A DNA stretch of 12,410 nt from NCBI GenBank assembly GCA_003152145.1, contig PLZL01000147.1, forward strand, positions 31,680-44,089, read 5' to 3'. A program made the position numbers and the translations under genes. This document shows positions 1 through 7,024 of the stretch, in pieces (the stretch's first letter is position 1; the number at the start of each line of letters is the position of its first letter). The notes under the pieces are model-generated. The model made no database searches and was not told the origin of the DNA. It saw nothing but the letters and a program-made list of their open reading frames with translations. The DNA is from Limisphaerales bacterium. GTDB taxonomy: Bacteria; Verrucomicrobiota; Verrucomicrobiae; Limisphaerales; UBA11358.

Positions 1-726
1 ATGGGCGCCATGACCATGCCGTTCAAGGTGAAGGAAGCAAAGGAACTGGCGGGCCTGCAAACCGGCGATGAAGTGTCGTTCCGGCTTCATGTGACCGAAA
101 CCGAAAGTTGGGTGGATCAACTCACGAAAACCGGGACGACATCGCCGCCGCCAATCAAAAAACCGGCCAATTATGAACCGGCAACAACGGTGAGTGCCCT
201 GCCGGGACATCCGCTGCTGTTCTACAAATTCACCAACGAGCTTGGCCGCGCGGTGAGCCTGAACGATTTTCGCGGGCAGGCGCTGGCCATCACGTTTTTT
301 TACACGCGCTGTCCGCTGCCGGATTATTGCCCGCGGCTGTCGAAAAATTTTCAGGAGGCGTCGCAAAAACTCGAATCCATGGCGGGCGCGCCGACCAACT
401 GGCATTGTCTTTCCGTTTCCTTCGACCCGGAATTTGACTCGCCGGAGATGTTGAAGGCTTACGGGGAAAGTTATCGCTACGATCCGAAGCACTGGAGTTT
501 TTTGACGGGGTCGCCGGACAAAATCGGCGAGCTGGCCCGGCTGTCCGGCATGGAATACGAATCCGACGCCGGCATCTTCAATCACAATTTCCGCACGCTC
601 ATCATTGATGCCGCCGGCCATTTGCAGATGATTTTTCCGACCACCGGGGATTTGTCGGATCAAATTGTCGCGGAACTCGTCAAGGCCGCTGCGGTGACGA
701 ACCAGCCGGTCGCGCAAAATCAGTGA
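1..726 (+). CDS. CusF-like/SCO1-SenC copper protein, 5'-partial
   Basis: Exported copper protein of the SCO1/SenC family, whose members deliver copper to cytochrome oxidase Cu-A sites or act as thiol redox proteins. Window residues 1-41 look like the end of a CusF-type copper domain: MTM at 4-6 matches the Met-x-Met copper ligands, then GDEVSF. Residues 66-230 are a thioredoxin-fold SCO domain with TRCPLPDYCP at 102-111 (Cys104, Cys110) and a conserved His195 in FNHNF. The Cys pair is spaced CX5C instead of the usual CX3C. The CusF domain lacks its first strands, including the region of its His and Trp ligands, and no signal peptide is present. The true start therefore lies upstream, and the ATG at base 1 is only an internal Met. 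The stop overlaps the next gene's start by 4 bases (GTGA), implying one operon. Family call is firm; the copper-delivery role is inferred. Confidence 0.88.
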   Translation: MGAMTMPFKVKEAKELAGLQTGDEVSFRLHVTETESWVDQLTKTGTTSPPPIKKPANYEPATTVSALPGHPLLFYKFTNELGRAVSLNDFRGQALAITFFYTRCPLPDYCPRLSKNFQEASQKLESMAGAPTNWHCLSVSFDPEFDSPEMLKAYGESYRYDPKHWSFLTGSPDKIGELARLSGMEYESDAGIFNHNFRTLIIDAAGHLQMIFPTTGDLSDQIVAELVKAAAVTNQPVAQNQ

Positions 727-1514
727 AATCAAAACAAACATTGGCCGCGATGATGGTTTTTGGCCTTCCGGTCGGCGTGGCGTTTTTTTTGATTTCATGC
801 GCCTCCCTGTCGCGTCCGGTTGTCGCACCGCTCGAAATTCCCGGCGCGCATTACATCGGCAACCAGATTTGTTCCCAGTGCCACACCAACATCACCCGCG
901 CGTTTGCCGCCAGCCCGCACGCGCATCTCTACCTCGACAATGTGAAGCTGCCGGGCGGCACCGGTTGTGAATCCTGCCATGGGCCGGGCAGCAAACACGT
1001 CGAGGCTGGCGGCGGCGCAAGGTTCATCATCAATCCCGGCAAGGTGCCGGACGCCTGCTTCCGTTGTCATCTGGATAAGCACGCGGAATTTCAACTGCCC
1101 GCGCACCATCCCGTCATCGAGGGCCGCATGAACTGCGTGCAATGCCACGACCCGCACGGCGGCGACATTTTGAAACCTTCCGGCGGACTGGCAATGGCGC
1201 GGCTGAACGAAACCTGCACGCAATGTCACCGCGAGCAGACGCGTCCGTTTGTCTTCGAGCATCCCTCCATGCGCGAAGGCTGCGTGACCTGCCACAACCC
1301 GCACGGCTCCATCAACCGCATGATGCTCACGCAGCCGGACAACAATCTGTGTTTCCGCTGCCACGCGCAGGTGCAGGGGCCGGGCGTGCGGCCGGGTGAA
1401 ATTTTCATCGGTCAAAGCCCGCACGCCGCCTACCTCCAGATGGGAACCTGCTGGTCCGCCGGCTGCCACACCGCCGTTCACGGGTCTGACGTGGATCCGC
1501 GCCTGCGGTATTGA
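723..1514 (+). CDS. Octaheme c-type cytochrome lipoprotein, DmsE/MtrA-like
   Basis: Predicted electron-transfer protein anchored to a membrane by lipid. Starts at GTG 723, overlapping the previous stop, with no Shine-Dalgarno site, so translation is probably coupled. A charged N-terminus and hydrophobic stretch lead to the lipobox LISC (Cys26). Seven CXXCH heme sites begin at residues 50, 82, 112, 138, 165, 187 and 210. An eighth, CWSAGCH at 243-249, has four residues between the cysteines. About eight further His residues (for example in SPHAH, KHVE, DPHGG, NPHGS, VHGSD) sit where axial ligands occur in DmsE/MtrA-type cytochromes. CESCHGPGS and the ending VHGSD also match that family, whose MtrA members have ten hemes; this one has eight in 263 residues. 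It is directly followed by a barrel-like gene, which supports a role passing electrons across the outer membrane. Donor and acceptor cannot be read from the sequence. Confidence 0.9.
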   Translation: MKSKQTLAAMMVFGLPVGVAFFLISCASLSRPVVAPLEIPGAHYIGNQICSQCHTNITRAFAASPHAHLYLDNVKLPGGTGCESCHGPGSKHVEAGGGARFIINPGKVPDACFRCHLDKHAEFQLPAHHPVIEGRMNCVQCHDPHGGDILKPSGGLAMARLNETCTQCHREQTRPFVFEHPSMREGCVTCHNPHGSINRMMLTQPDNNLCFRCHAQVQGPGVRPGEIFIGQSPHAAYLQMGTCWSAGCHTAVHGSDVDPRLRY

Positions 1515-1517
1515 ACC

Positions 1518-1522
1518 GGAAG
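1518..1522 (+). promoter_or_regulatory. Ribosome binding site fixing GTG start at 1528
   Basis: GGAAG lies 5 bases before the GTG at 1528 and just after the previous stop. It is the only convincing Shine-Dalgarno match noticed in the window. It supports the GTG start, because the codons that follow give a clean signal peptide. Confidence 0.6.
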
Positions 1523-1527
1523 CAAAT

Positions 1528-3939
1528 GTGAGCATCGAAATCACCAGGCGAAGCTGCGGGAAAATCTTGGCGGTGGTGTTTTCATTTCCGTTCGCCGTTG
1601 CGGCGTCCGCCGCTGGCACGAATCTGGCCTGGTCTTCGGTTTCAACCGGCGGAAAAATTCTTTTCGAACGCGACGTGCGGCCGATTTTTGAGCAAAGCTG
1701 TTTCCGCTGTCACGGGCCGGAGAAGCCGAAAAGCGGATTCCACCTCGATTTCCGCGCGGCGGCGTTGAAAGGCGGCGACGCGAACACCAATGACATCGTT
1801 CCCGGCCGCAGCGACCGGAGCAAACTGATTCTTTACGTTGCCGGCCTGGACCAGGACATCCAAATGCCGCCGCCGGACCGCGGCCAGCCGCTCACGCCCG
1901 CGCAAGTCGGCGTGCTGCGCGCGTGGATTGACCAGGGCGCCGACTGGGGCACCAACGGCGAACCGCCCGCGCTCGCCTTCACGTTTGAACCGACGCTGCG
2001 CTGGACGGGCGTGCATGGCGACCAACAGAAATTTCGCGAACTTGAAGGCGTTCAGGAAGGCTGGAGCGGCGGCACGGAAGGATTTTCGATGACCGAACAG
2101 CTTGCCCCGGATGAGAAACTCACCGTCGAAGGTCATGCCTTGATGCCGGAACACGATTTCAAACTGGCGTTGGCGCTGGAAAAAAACCGTGTTGGCTTCG
2201 TGCGCGGCGGCTTTGAAGAGTGGCGAAAGTATTCCGACGATACCGGCGGATTTTATCCGGGATTCAAGCCGTCATCTTTTTCGCTGGGGCGCGACCTTCA
2301 CCTCGACATCGGTCGCGCCTGGATTGATTTCGGACTGACGCTGCCCGACGCGCCGCAAGTGGTTTTGGGCTACGAATACCAGTTCCGGCAGGGCGCGAAG
2401 TCCACGCTGGACTGGGGCACGGTCAACCAGGGCACCAATTCCAAAAACTTTTATCCGAATGCGGAGGATGTAAACGAGCACACGCATATTTTCAAAGTTG
2501 ACCTCACCCACGAATGGAATGGCTGGGACCTCGAGGACCATGCGCGCGTCGAGGTTTACCGCCTCGGTGAATCTCGCAATGAAGTGGCTGCTTACAGCAC
2601 CGGGCCCAATCCTGGCACCATCGAGCGTGTGAACCAAACCGTCCGCTACACACTGGGCGCCAATACATTTCGCGTCGAAAGACAAATCAAGGATTGGTGG
2701 CTGGCTTCCGCCGGTTGCCTGCTTTCCCGTTACGATGGCACGTCGTTCTTCAGCCAAAACGCGGTGAACGGCACCGGCGCCCCGACATTCGGCACAGATT
2801 GGAGCACGGAGGGCATCACGCTGAAACGTGACTCGCGTGTCGTGAGCCTCGCCAGCCTGTTTCTGCCAGTCAAGGGCTTAAGCGTTTCAACCGCCGTGCA
2901 GGGCGAGTGGACGCGCGAGAATGGTTTTGGCAACGTGGATTTGGACGGCAACCTCGGCACTCCCTTCCCGTATTTCCAGCCGGGCACCGTGAGCGCAAAT
3001 CAGGACCGGACCGAGTATTCCGAAAATTTCGACGCGCAATTCAACCGCCTGCCGCACACGGTCCTGTTTGCCGAAGGCCGGCTGCGCCAGCAAAGCGTCG
3101 GTCAATTTGACGAGTTGAACGCCGTCAACCCCGGCCCCCCCAGCACCCCGGACCCGGACAACTTCCAGCAGCGCACGGACGCGCTCAACCATTTTTACGA
3201 CGCGCGCGCCGGTTTCACCATGTCGCCGTGGACTTGGGTTGAATGGGGCGCGCACGTCCGGCGGCGCGAAAGCTCCACCGGCTACAATCATCTCGTGGAC
3301 AATTCCCCATTCGGCGGCAAAGGCTATCCCGCGTTCATTACCCACCGTGACCTTGCCATGAACGAGATTGAAGGGCGGCTCGTCCTGCGGCCGGTTTATT
3401 GGTTGAACGCGCGGCTGACTTATCAATGGAACATGTCGGACTATTCCACCACAACCGCTCCCGTGAGCGGAGGAATTTCTCCAGGCGGCCCGATTTTCGA
3501 TGGCCGGACGGAATCGGACAATTTCGGATTAAACCTGACGTTCACGCCCGCGCAGTGGTTTTATTTTTCCGGATCCTTCACCTACGGCTATTCGCGCACG
3601 ACCACCACACCGGCTGCTTCCCCGGAAGTCATGCCGTATTTTGGAAATACTTACACCGTCGGCGCGAGCGCGGGTTTTGTGTTGAACGCGAAAACGGACT
3701 TGAAGGCCACCTACACTTTTTCACAGGCCACTTACGGGCAAAACAACACCGCCGGCGTTCCGCTCGGCCTTGATTTCACCCGCCACGAATTGCTCGTCAG
3801 CCTGACGCGCCAGCTCACAAAGAATTTGTCTGGCGCGCTGCATTACCAATTTTCCAAATACTCCGAGCCGAGCACCGGCAACGTGAACAACTTCACCGCG
3901 CACGGGATTTTTGCGTCATTCACCTACAAGTGGCCTTGA
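1528..3939 (+). CDS. PSCyt1 heme domain fused to outer-membrane beta-barrel
   Basis: 803-residue exported protein. GTG 1528 is chosen because it follows GGAAG and begins a typical signal peptide (ITRRSCGK, a hydrophobic run, then AxA-type cleavage near residues 27-30). An earlier ATG at 1396 in the same frame would overlap the cytochrome gene by 119 bases and bury this signal. Residues 43-140 form a planctomycete-type cytochrome c (PSCyt1) domain: ILFERDVRPIFEQSC, CFRCH at 58-62, a candidate distal Met113 in QMPPP, and RAWIDQGADW at 131-140. From about 150 to the C-terminus it alternates polar and aromatic or hydrophobic residues, rich in Gly, Tyr, Phe, Trp and Asn, as in large outer-membrane barrels, ending FTYKWP. 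This resembles MtrB/PioB-type porins that sheath a periplasmic multiheme cytochrome, and the octaheme gene ends 13 bases upstream. The heme domain is clear; the barrel and MtrB-like role are inferred, and a TonB-independent porin of other function is possible. Confidence 0.8.
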   Translation: MSIEITRRSCGKILAVVFSFPFAVAASAAGTNLAWSSVSTGGKILFERDVRPIFEQSCFRCHGPEKPKSGFHLDFRAAALKGGDANTNDIVPGRSDRSKLILYVAGLDQDIQMPPPDRGQPLTPAQVGVLRAWIDQGADWGTNGEPPALAFTFEPTLRWTGVHGDQQKFRELEGVQEGWSGGTEGFSMTEQLAPDEKLTVEGHALMPEHDFKLALALEKNRVGFVRGGFEEWRKYSDDTGGFYPGFKPSSFSLGRDLHLDIGRAWIDFGLTLPDAPQVVLGYEYQFRQGAKSTLDWGTVNQGTNSKNFYPNAEDVNEHTHIFKVDLTHEWNGWDLEDHARVEVYRLGESRNEVAAYSTGPNPGTIERVNQTVRYTLGANTFRVERQIKDWWLASAGCLLSRYDGTSFFSQNAVNGTGAPTFGTDWSTEGITLKRDSRVVSLASLFLPVKGLSVSTAVQGEWTRENGFGNVDLDGNLGTPFPYFQPGTVSANQDRTEYSENFDAQFNRLPHTVLFAEGRLRQQSVGQFDELNAVNPGPPSTPDPDNFQQRTDALNHFYDARAGFTMSPWTWVEWGAHVRRRESSTGYNHLVDNSPFGGKGYPAFITHRDLAMNEIEGRLVLRPVYWLNARLTYQWNMSDYSTTTAPVSGGISPGGPIFDGRTESDNFGLNLTFTPAQWFYFSGSFTYGYSRTTTTPAASPEVMPYFGNTYTVGASAGFVLNAKTDLKATYTFSQATYGQNNTAGVPLGLDFTRHELLVSLTRQLTKNLSGALHYQFSKYSEPSTGNVNNFTAHGIFASFTYKWP

Positions 3940-4177
3940 GCGTCTGCCAGCGCGACTTTTTTCGGGAACATCTTTGCGCCTGAAGCTTCCTATTCTTGAA
4001 GCCTGTCCAAAAACCACAAAAAATCATGCGGCGGAAAAAGAACACAAACACGGTGATCATCCGTCATTGGGAACAGGCCAGCTTCCTGCCGAAAATTAAA
4101 TATCCAGTGGCAACACGGATTCCGACGCTGCCAGGCACCGATGGAGGCAACGCGTCAACGCCAGACATTGACCGGCA

Positions 4178-4204
4178 GGTTTTCTCAAGAAGCATCAGAA
4201 AACC
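4178..4204. repeat. 8-bp inverted repeat, 11-base loop
   Basis: GGTTTTCT (4178-4185) is the exact reverse complement of AGAAAACC (4197-4204). No T run follows on either strand, so a terminator is unlikely. It could be a protein-binding site or chance. Confidence 0.4.
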
Positions 4205-4257
4205 CAACAAACATTAAGACGCTAAAATTCGGTCAAGTAGCGGAGGCTTTCAAGTCA

Positions 4258-4326
4258 ATGTGTCTTTGCCTTTGCAGCTTGGGCGTTGGACACACAAGAA
4301 CCGGCAGATTGTCCGCAAAGACACAT
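4258..4326. repeat. Perfect 12-bp inverted repeat
   Basis: ATGTGTCTTTGC (4258-4269) is exactly repeated in reverse complement as GCAAAGACACAT (4315-4326), 45 bases apart, ending 71 bases before the coiled-coil gene. Two further base pairs are possible outside one mismatch. Possible roles are a leader stem-loop, the ends of a very small mobile element, or a dispersed intergenic repeat. Confidence 0.55.
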
Positions 4327-4397
4327 GGAAATTTTTCGACGCGCCGAGTCATTTCGTGTTTGACGGCGGCCTTGAAAAGGGCGAAAAGAAGCCAACC

Positions 4398-5033
4398 ATG
4401 AATCTGAAACGCTGGTTTCTCTGGTTGTGTCTGGCGGTGCTTGTGGCCGGCGAGGTCATGCTTTTCAAGGCCAACCAGCAGAGGGATGCCGCGCTCGTCG
4501 AGCGCGACAAAGCCCAGCATGAGGCGGGCCAGGCTCGCAAGGATCTGGAGCAGTTCCAGGCTTCCGCCGCCGCGGCGCAAGGCGCGGAGGGCGACCGGTT
4601 GCGCAGGGAGAACCAGAATCTGACCCAAGCCCTCACCCAATTGAAAAGTGAAACCAACCGGTTGCAACAGGCCAACCGGCAATTGACGCAGCAGCTGGCG
4701 GCCGTCGGTGAAACCGCGCAGCAGCAGCAGGAGCGGTTGCAACAATGGGAGGCCGCCAGCCAGCAGGCCCGCGCCGCCGTGCAACAATCGCAATCGCAGG
4801 CGGTAATCGAACGCAACGCGTGCATCACCAATCTCAAGCTGATTGACGCGGCCAAATTGCAGTGGGCGCTGATAAACAACAAAGCCGAGGATGCCATTCC
4901 GACCGCGCAGGATTTGCTGCCGTATTTCAAAGACGGAGTTTTTCCCGTTTGTCCCTCCGGCGGCACTTACACGATCAACGCCGTCGGCCAGGCGCCGACC
5001 TGCTCGATTCCCGGCCACGCGCTGCCGCAGTAA
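4398..5033 (+). CDS. Membrane-anchored coiled-coil protein, pseudopilin-like C-terminus
   Basis: 211-residue protein of unknown role. The ATG at 4398 gives a short positive start (MNLKRW) and one hydrophobic segment at about 6-23. This is a membrane anchor or uncleaved signal, and would put the rest outside the cytoplasmic membrane. Residues 28-135 are a long Gln/Ala/Glu/Arg-rich coiled coil (ENQNLTQALTQLKSETNRLQ and similar). Residues 139-208 resemble the C-terminal domain of small type II secretion/type IV pilus pseudopilins of Verrucomicrobia: NACITNLKLIDAAKLQWAL, then CPSGGTYTINAVG with Cys185 and Cys202, ending in SIPGHALP. The usual prepilin start (GFTLIE after a short leader) is absent, so it should not be processed by prepilin peptidase. 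A longer in-frame start at 4260 adds 46 residues of no recognisable character and hides the anchor. Downstream, tkt starts 59 bases later, probably from its own promoter. Function not assigned. Confidence 0.75.
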   Translation: MNLKRWFLWLCLAVLVAGEVMLFKANQQRDAALVERDKAQHEAGQARKDLEQFQASAAAAQGAEGDRLRRENQNLTQALTQLKSETNRLQQANRQLTQQLAAVGETAQQQQERLQQWEAASQQARAAVQQSQSQAVIERNACITNLKLIDAAKLQWALINNKAEDAIPTAQDLLPYFKDGVFPVCPSGGTYTINAVGQAPTCSIPGHALPQ

Positions 5034-5055
5034 TGCACTTGGCACAATTTCAGTC

Positions 5056-5083
5056 TTGGCTTTTGCCGTTTCTCGCCTAAACT
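5056..5083 (+). promoter_or_regulatory. Candidate promoter of tkt
   Basis: TTGGCT (5056-5061) and TAAACT (5078-5083) are separated by 16 bases and resemble sigma-70 -35 and -10 boxes. Transcription would begin only a few bases before the ATG at 5093, giving a nearly leaderless message. This fits the lack of a Shine-Dalgarno site there. It is inferred from pattern alone. Confidence 0.35.
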
Positions 5084-5092
5084 CCGCGTTCC

Positions 5093-6928
5093 ATGATTGA
5101 GACTGACATTGAACTTTTGAAGGGCATCGCAAACCAGTTGCGAATTCATTCCATCACCTCCACCACCGCGGCGGGCAGCGGCCATCCCACTTCGTGCTGC
5201 TCGGCGGCGGATGTGGCGGCCACGCTGTTTTTCGGCCACATGCGTTACGACGCGAAGAATCCGCATTATTACAACAACGACCGCTTCATCCTTTCCAAGG
5301 GCCACGCCGCGCCGCTGCTCTATGCCGCGTGGGCGGAAACGGGTCTTTTCCCCGCGAGCGAATTATTAACTTTGCGCAAATTTAATTCCGACTTTGAAGG
5401 CCATCCCACGCCGCGGCTGCCGTTTGTGGACGTCGCCACCGGCTCGCTCGGCCAGGGCTTGAGTGTCGGCGCCGGCATGGCGCTCGCCGCGCGGCTCGAC
5501 AAACTCGATTACAACACCTACGTCCTGCTCGGCGACGGTGAACTTGCCGAAGGCTCGGTCTGGGAAGCCGCGTCGCTCGCCGGCATTTACAAGCTGAACA
5601 ATTTGATTGCCATCGTGGATGCGAACCGCCTCGGCCAGAGCCAGGCGACGGCGTTCGGGCACGACATTGGTGTCTACGCAAAACGGTTTGACGCCTTCGG
5701 CTGGCGCGTTGAAGTTATTGACGGCCACGACATCGAAGAAATTGTCGAAGTGTTGAGCGGCACCGGTCTCGGCGACAAACCGCTCGTCATCGTCGCCAAG
5801 ACTTACAAGGGCGCGGGTGTTTCCTTTTTGCAGGACCAGGACGGCTGGCACGGCAAGCCTTTGAACAAGGACGAAGCTGCCAAGGCCATTGCCGAGCTTC
5901 AGCCGAGTTCAAAATCCGGCATCGGCGTGCCGATCCCCGCGCCAAACCAGTTGCCCGCGCCGAACAACGTCGTCCCGGCAAGCTACCCGCCGCTCGATTA
6001 CAAAATCGGCGACAAGGTCGCCACCCGCGAAGCCTACGGCACCGCGCTCGCCCGCATCGGTGAAGTTGACCAGCGAGTCGTCGCGATGGACGGTGACACG
6101 AAAAATTCCACCTACGCGGAGAAGTTCTTCAAAAAATTCCCCGACCGTTCCACCGAATGTTACATCGCCGAACAAAACATGGTCGGCGTGGCCACGGGCT
6201 TCGGCACGCGTGGCAAGGTGCCGTTTGTGTCCACGTTCGCGGCATTCTTCACCCGCGCCGCCGACCAGATCCGCGTCGCGGGCATTTCGCAGGCGAATCT
6301 CAAGCTCACCGGCTCGCATGTCGGCGTCAGCATCGGCGAGGACGGCCCGTCACAAATGGGTCTGGAGGATTTGGCGCTGATGCGCGCGATTGTCGGCAGC
6401 GTGGTCTTGTATCCGAGCGATGCGGTCAGCACGGAAAAACTGCTCGAACAAATGGCGCTGGGAAAAGGAGTTTATTTCCTTCGCACGTCGCGCCCGAAGT
6501 CACCGGTCATTTACAACAACGACGAACAATTCCCGGTTGGCGGCGCGAAAGTGCTGCGCCAGAACGCCGGCGACAAGGTCACCGTCGTCGCGGCGGGCGT
6601 GACATTGCATGAGGCGCTCAAGGCCGCCGACGCGCTGAAGGCCGAAGGCGTCGGCATCACGGTCATTGACGCTTACAGCATCAAGCCGCTCGGCAAAAAG
6701 GAAATTCTCGCCGCCGCGCAAAAGACGAACAGCACCGTCATCACGGTTGAAGATCATTACGCCGAAGGCGGTTTGGGCGACGCGGTCGCGGGTGAATTGA
6801 GCGTGAACGGCATCAAGGTCCACAAGCTGGCGGTGAACGGCCTGCCGCGCTCCGGCAAGGCCGAGGAACTGCTCGCGCACTTCGGCATTGACGCCGCGGC
6901 GATTGTGAAGAAGGTCAAATCGCTGTAA
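5093..6928 (+). CDS. tkt: Transketolase
   Basis: Thiamine-diphosphate enzyme that moves two-carbon ketol units between sugar phosphates in the non-oxidative pentose phosphate pathway; cytoplasmic, Mg-dependent. All three family domains are present in 611 residues. The N-terminal pyrophosphate domain has GSGHPTS (His31), KGHAAPLLYA (His71), GSLGQGLSVG at 117-126, and the ThDP motif starting GDGE at 147 with Asn178 thirty residues after Asp148. The middle domain has the catalytic Glu360 in IAEQNMVG and STFAAFFTRAADQIR. The C-terminal domain ends with TVEDHYAEGGLGDAV. The length matches the short, animal-like transketolases (about 620 residues) more than the approximately 660-residue E. coli type. 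It reads as a single-gene unit: candidate promoter upstream, strong terminator 26 bases downstream. DXS is ruled out by length and motifs. Confidence 0.96.
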   Translation: MIETDIELLKGIANQLRIHSITSTTAAGSGHPTSCCSAADVAATLFFGHMRYDAKNPHYYNNDRFILSKGHAAPLLYAAWAETGLFPASELLTLRKFNSDFEGHPTPRLPFVDVATGSLGQGLSVGAGMALAARLDKLDYNTYVLLGDGELAEGSVWEAASLAGIYKLNNLIAIVDANRLGQSQATAFGHDIGVYAKRFDAFGWRVEVIDGHDIEEIVEVLSGTGLGDKPLVIVAKTYKGAGVSFLQDQDGWHGKPLNKDEAAKAIAELQPSSKSGIGVPIPAPNQLPAPNNVVPASYPPLDYKIGDKVATREAYGTALARIGEVDQRVVAMDGDTKNSTYAEKFFKKFPDRSTECYIAEQNMVGVATGFGTRGKVPFVSTFAAFFTRAADQIRVAGISQANLKLTGSHVGVSIGEDGPSQMGLEDLALMRAIVGSVVLYPSDAVSTEKLLEQMALGKGVYFLRTSRPKSPVIYNNDEQFPVGGAKVLRQNAGDKVTVVAAGVTLHEALKAADALKAEGVGITVIDAYSIKPLGKKEILAAAQKTNSTVITVEDHYAEGGLGDAVAGELSVNGIKVHKLAVNGLPRSGKAEELLAHFGIDAAAIVKKVKSL

Positions 6929-6954
6929 CCGCCAGGTTTCAGATGATGCAAAAA

Positions 6955-6987
6955 GCGGAGAAGAAATTCTCCGCGTTTTTCTTTTTT
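6955..6987 (+). terminator. Intrinsic terminator after tkt
   Basis: A perfect 8-bp stem, GCGGAGAA (6955-6962) with TTCTCCGC (6967-6974), closes a GAAA tetraloop. It is followed by G, T5, C, T6. This textbook Rho-independent terminator separates tkt from the YqgE-family gene. It also argues against an upstream start for that gene inside this element. Confidence 0.93.
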
Positions 6988-7024
6988 GCCAGCCGGGCCT
7001 TTTTGGTGCAAATTGACACCAGCA

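Larger units (their letters stand above)
3940..4397 (+). other. Noncoding region after the cytochrome operon
   Basis: This 458-base stretch has lower GC than its flanks. I found no credible gene: the short open frames lack recognisable motifs, are unlike neighbouring proteins and overlap one another. It holds two inverted repeats (4178-4204 and 4258-4326). A T6 run lies shortly after the barrel gene's stop (3957-3962), but no convincing stem precedes it. It probably carries the promoter of the coiled-coil gene at 4398, though no clear -35/-10 pair stands out. Confidence 0.5.

Noticed and set aside
1396..1527. Upstream extension of the PSCyt1-barrel gene to ATG 1396
   Set aside because: It would overlap the cytochrome gene by over 100 bases and place 44 unrelated residues before a good signal peptide; GTG 1528 has a Shine-Dalgarno site.
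795..1619. A 274-codon open frame on the - strand across the cytochrome gene
   Set aside because: It is antisense to the eight-heme gene; the product is His/Arg/Ala-rich with no domain signal.
3950..3965. T6 run just after the barrel gene as a terminator
   Set aside because: No stem longer than about 3 bp precedes the T run.
3911..4401. Three small overlapping + strand frames in the gap after the barrel gene
   Set aside because: They overlap each other, have no recognisable motifs and do not fit the style of neighbouring proteins.
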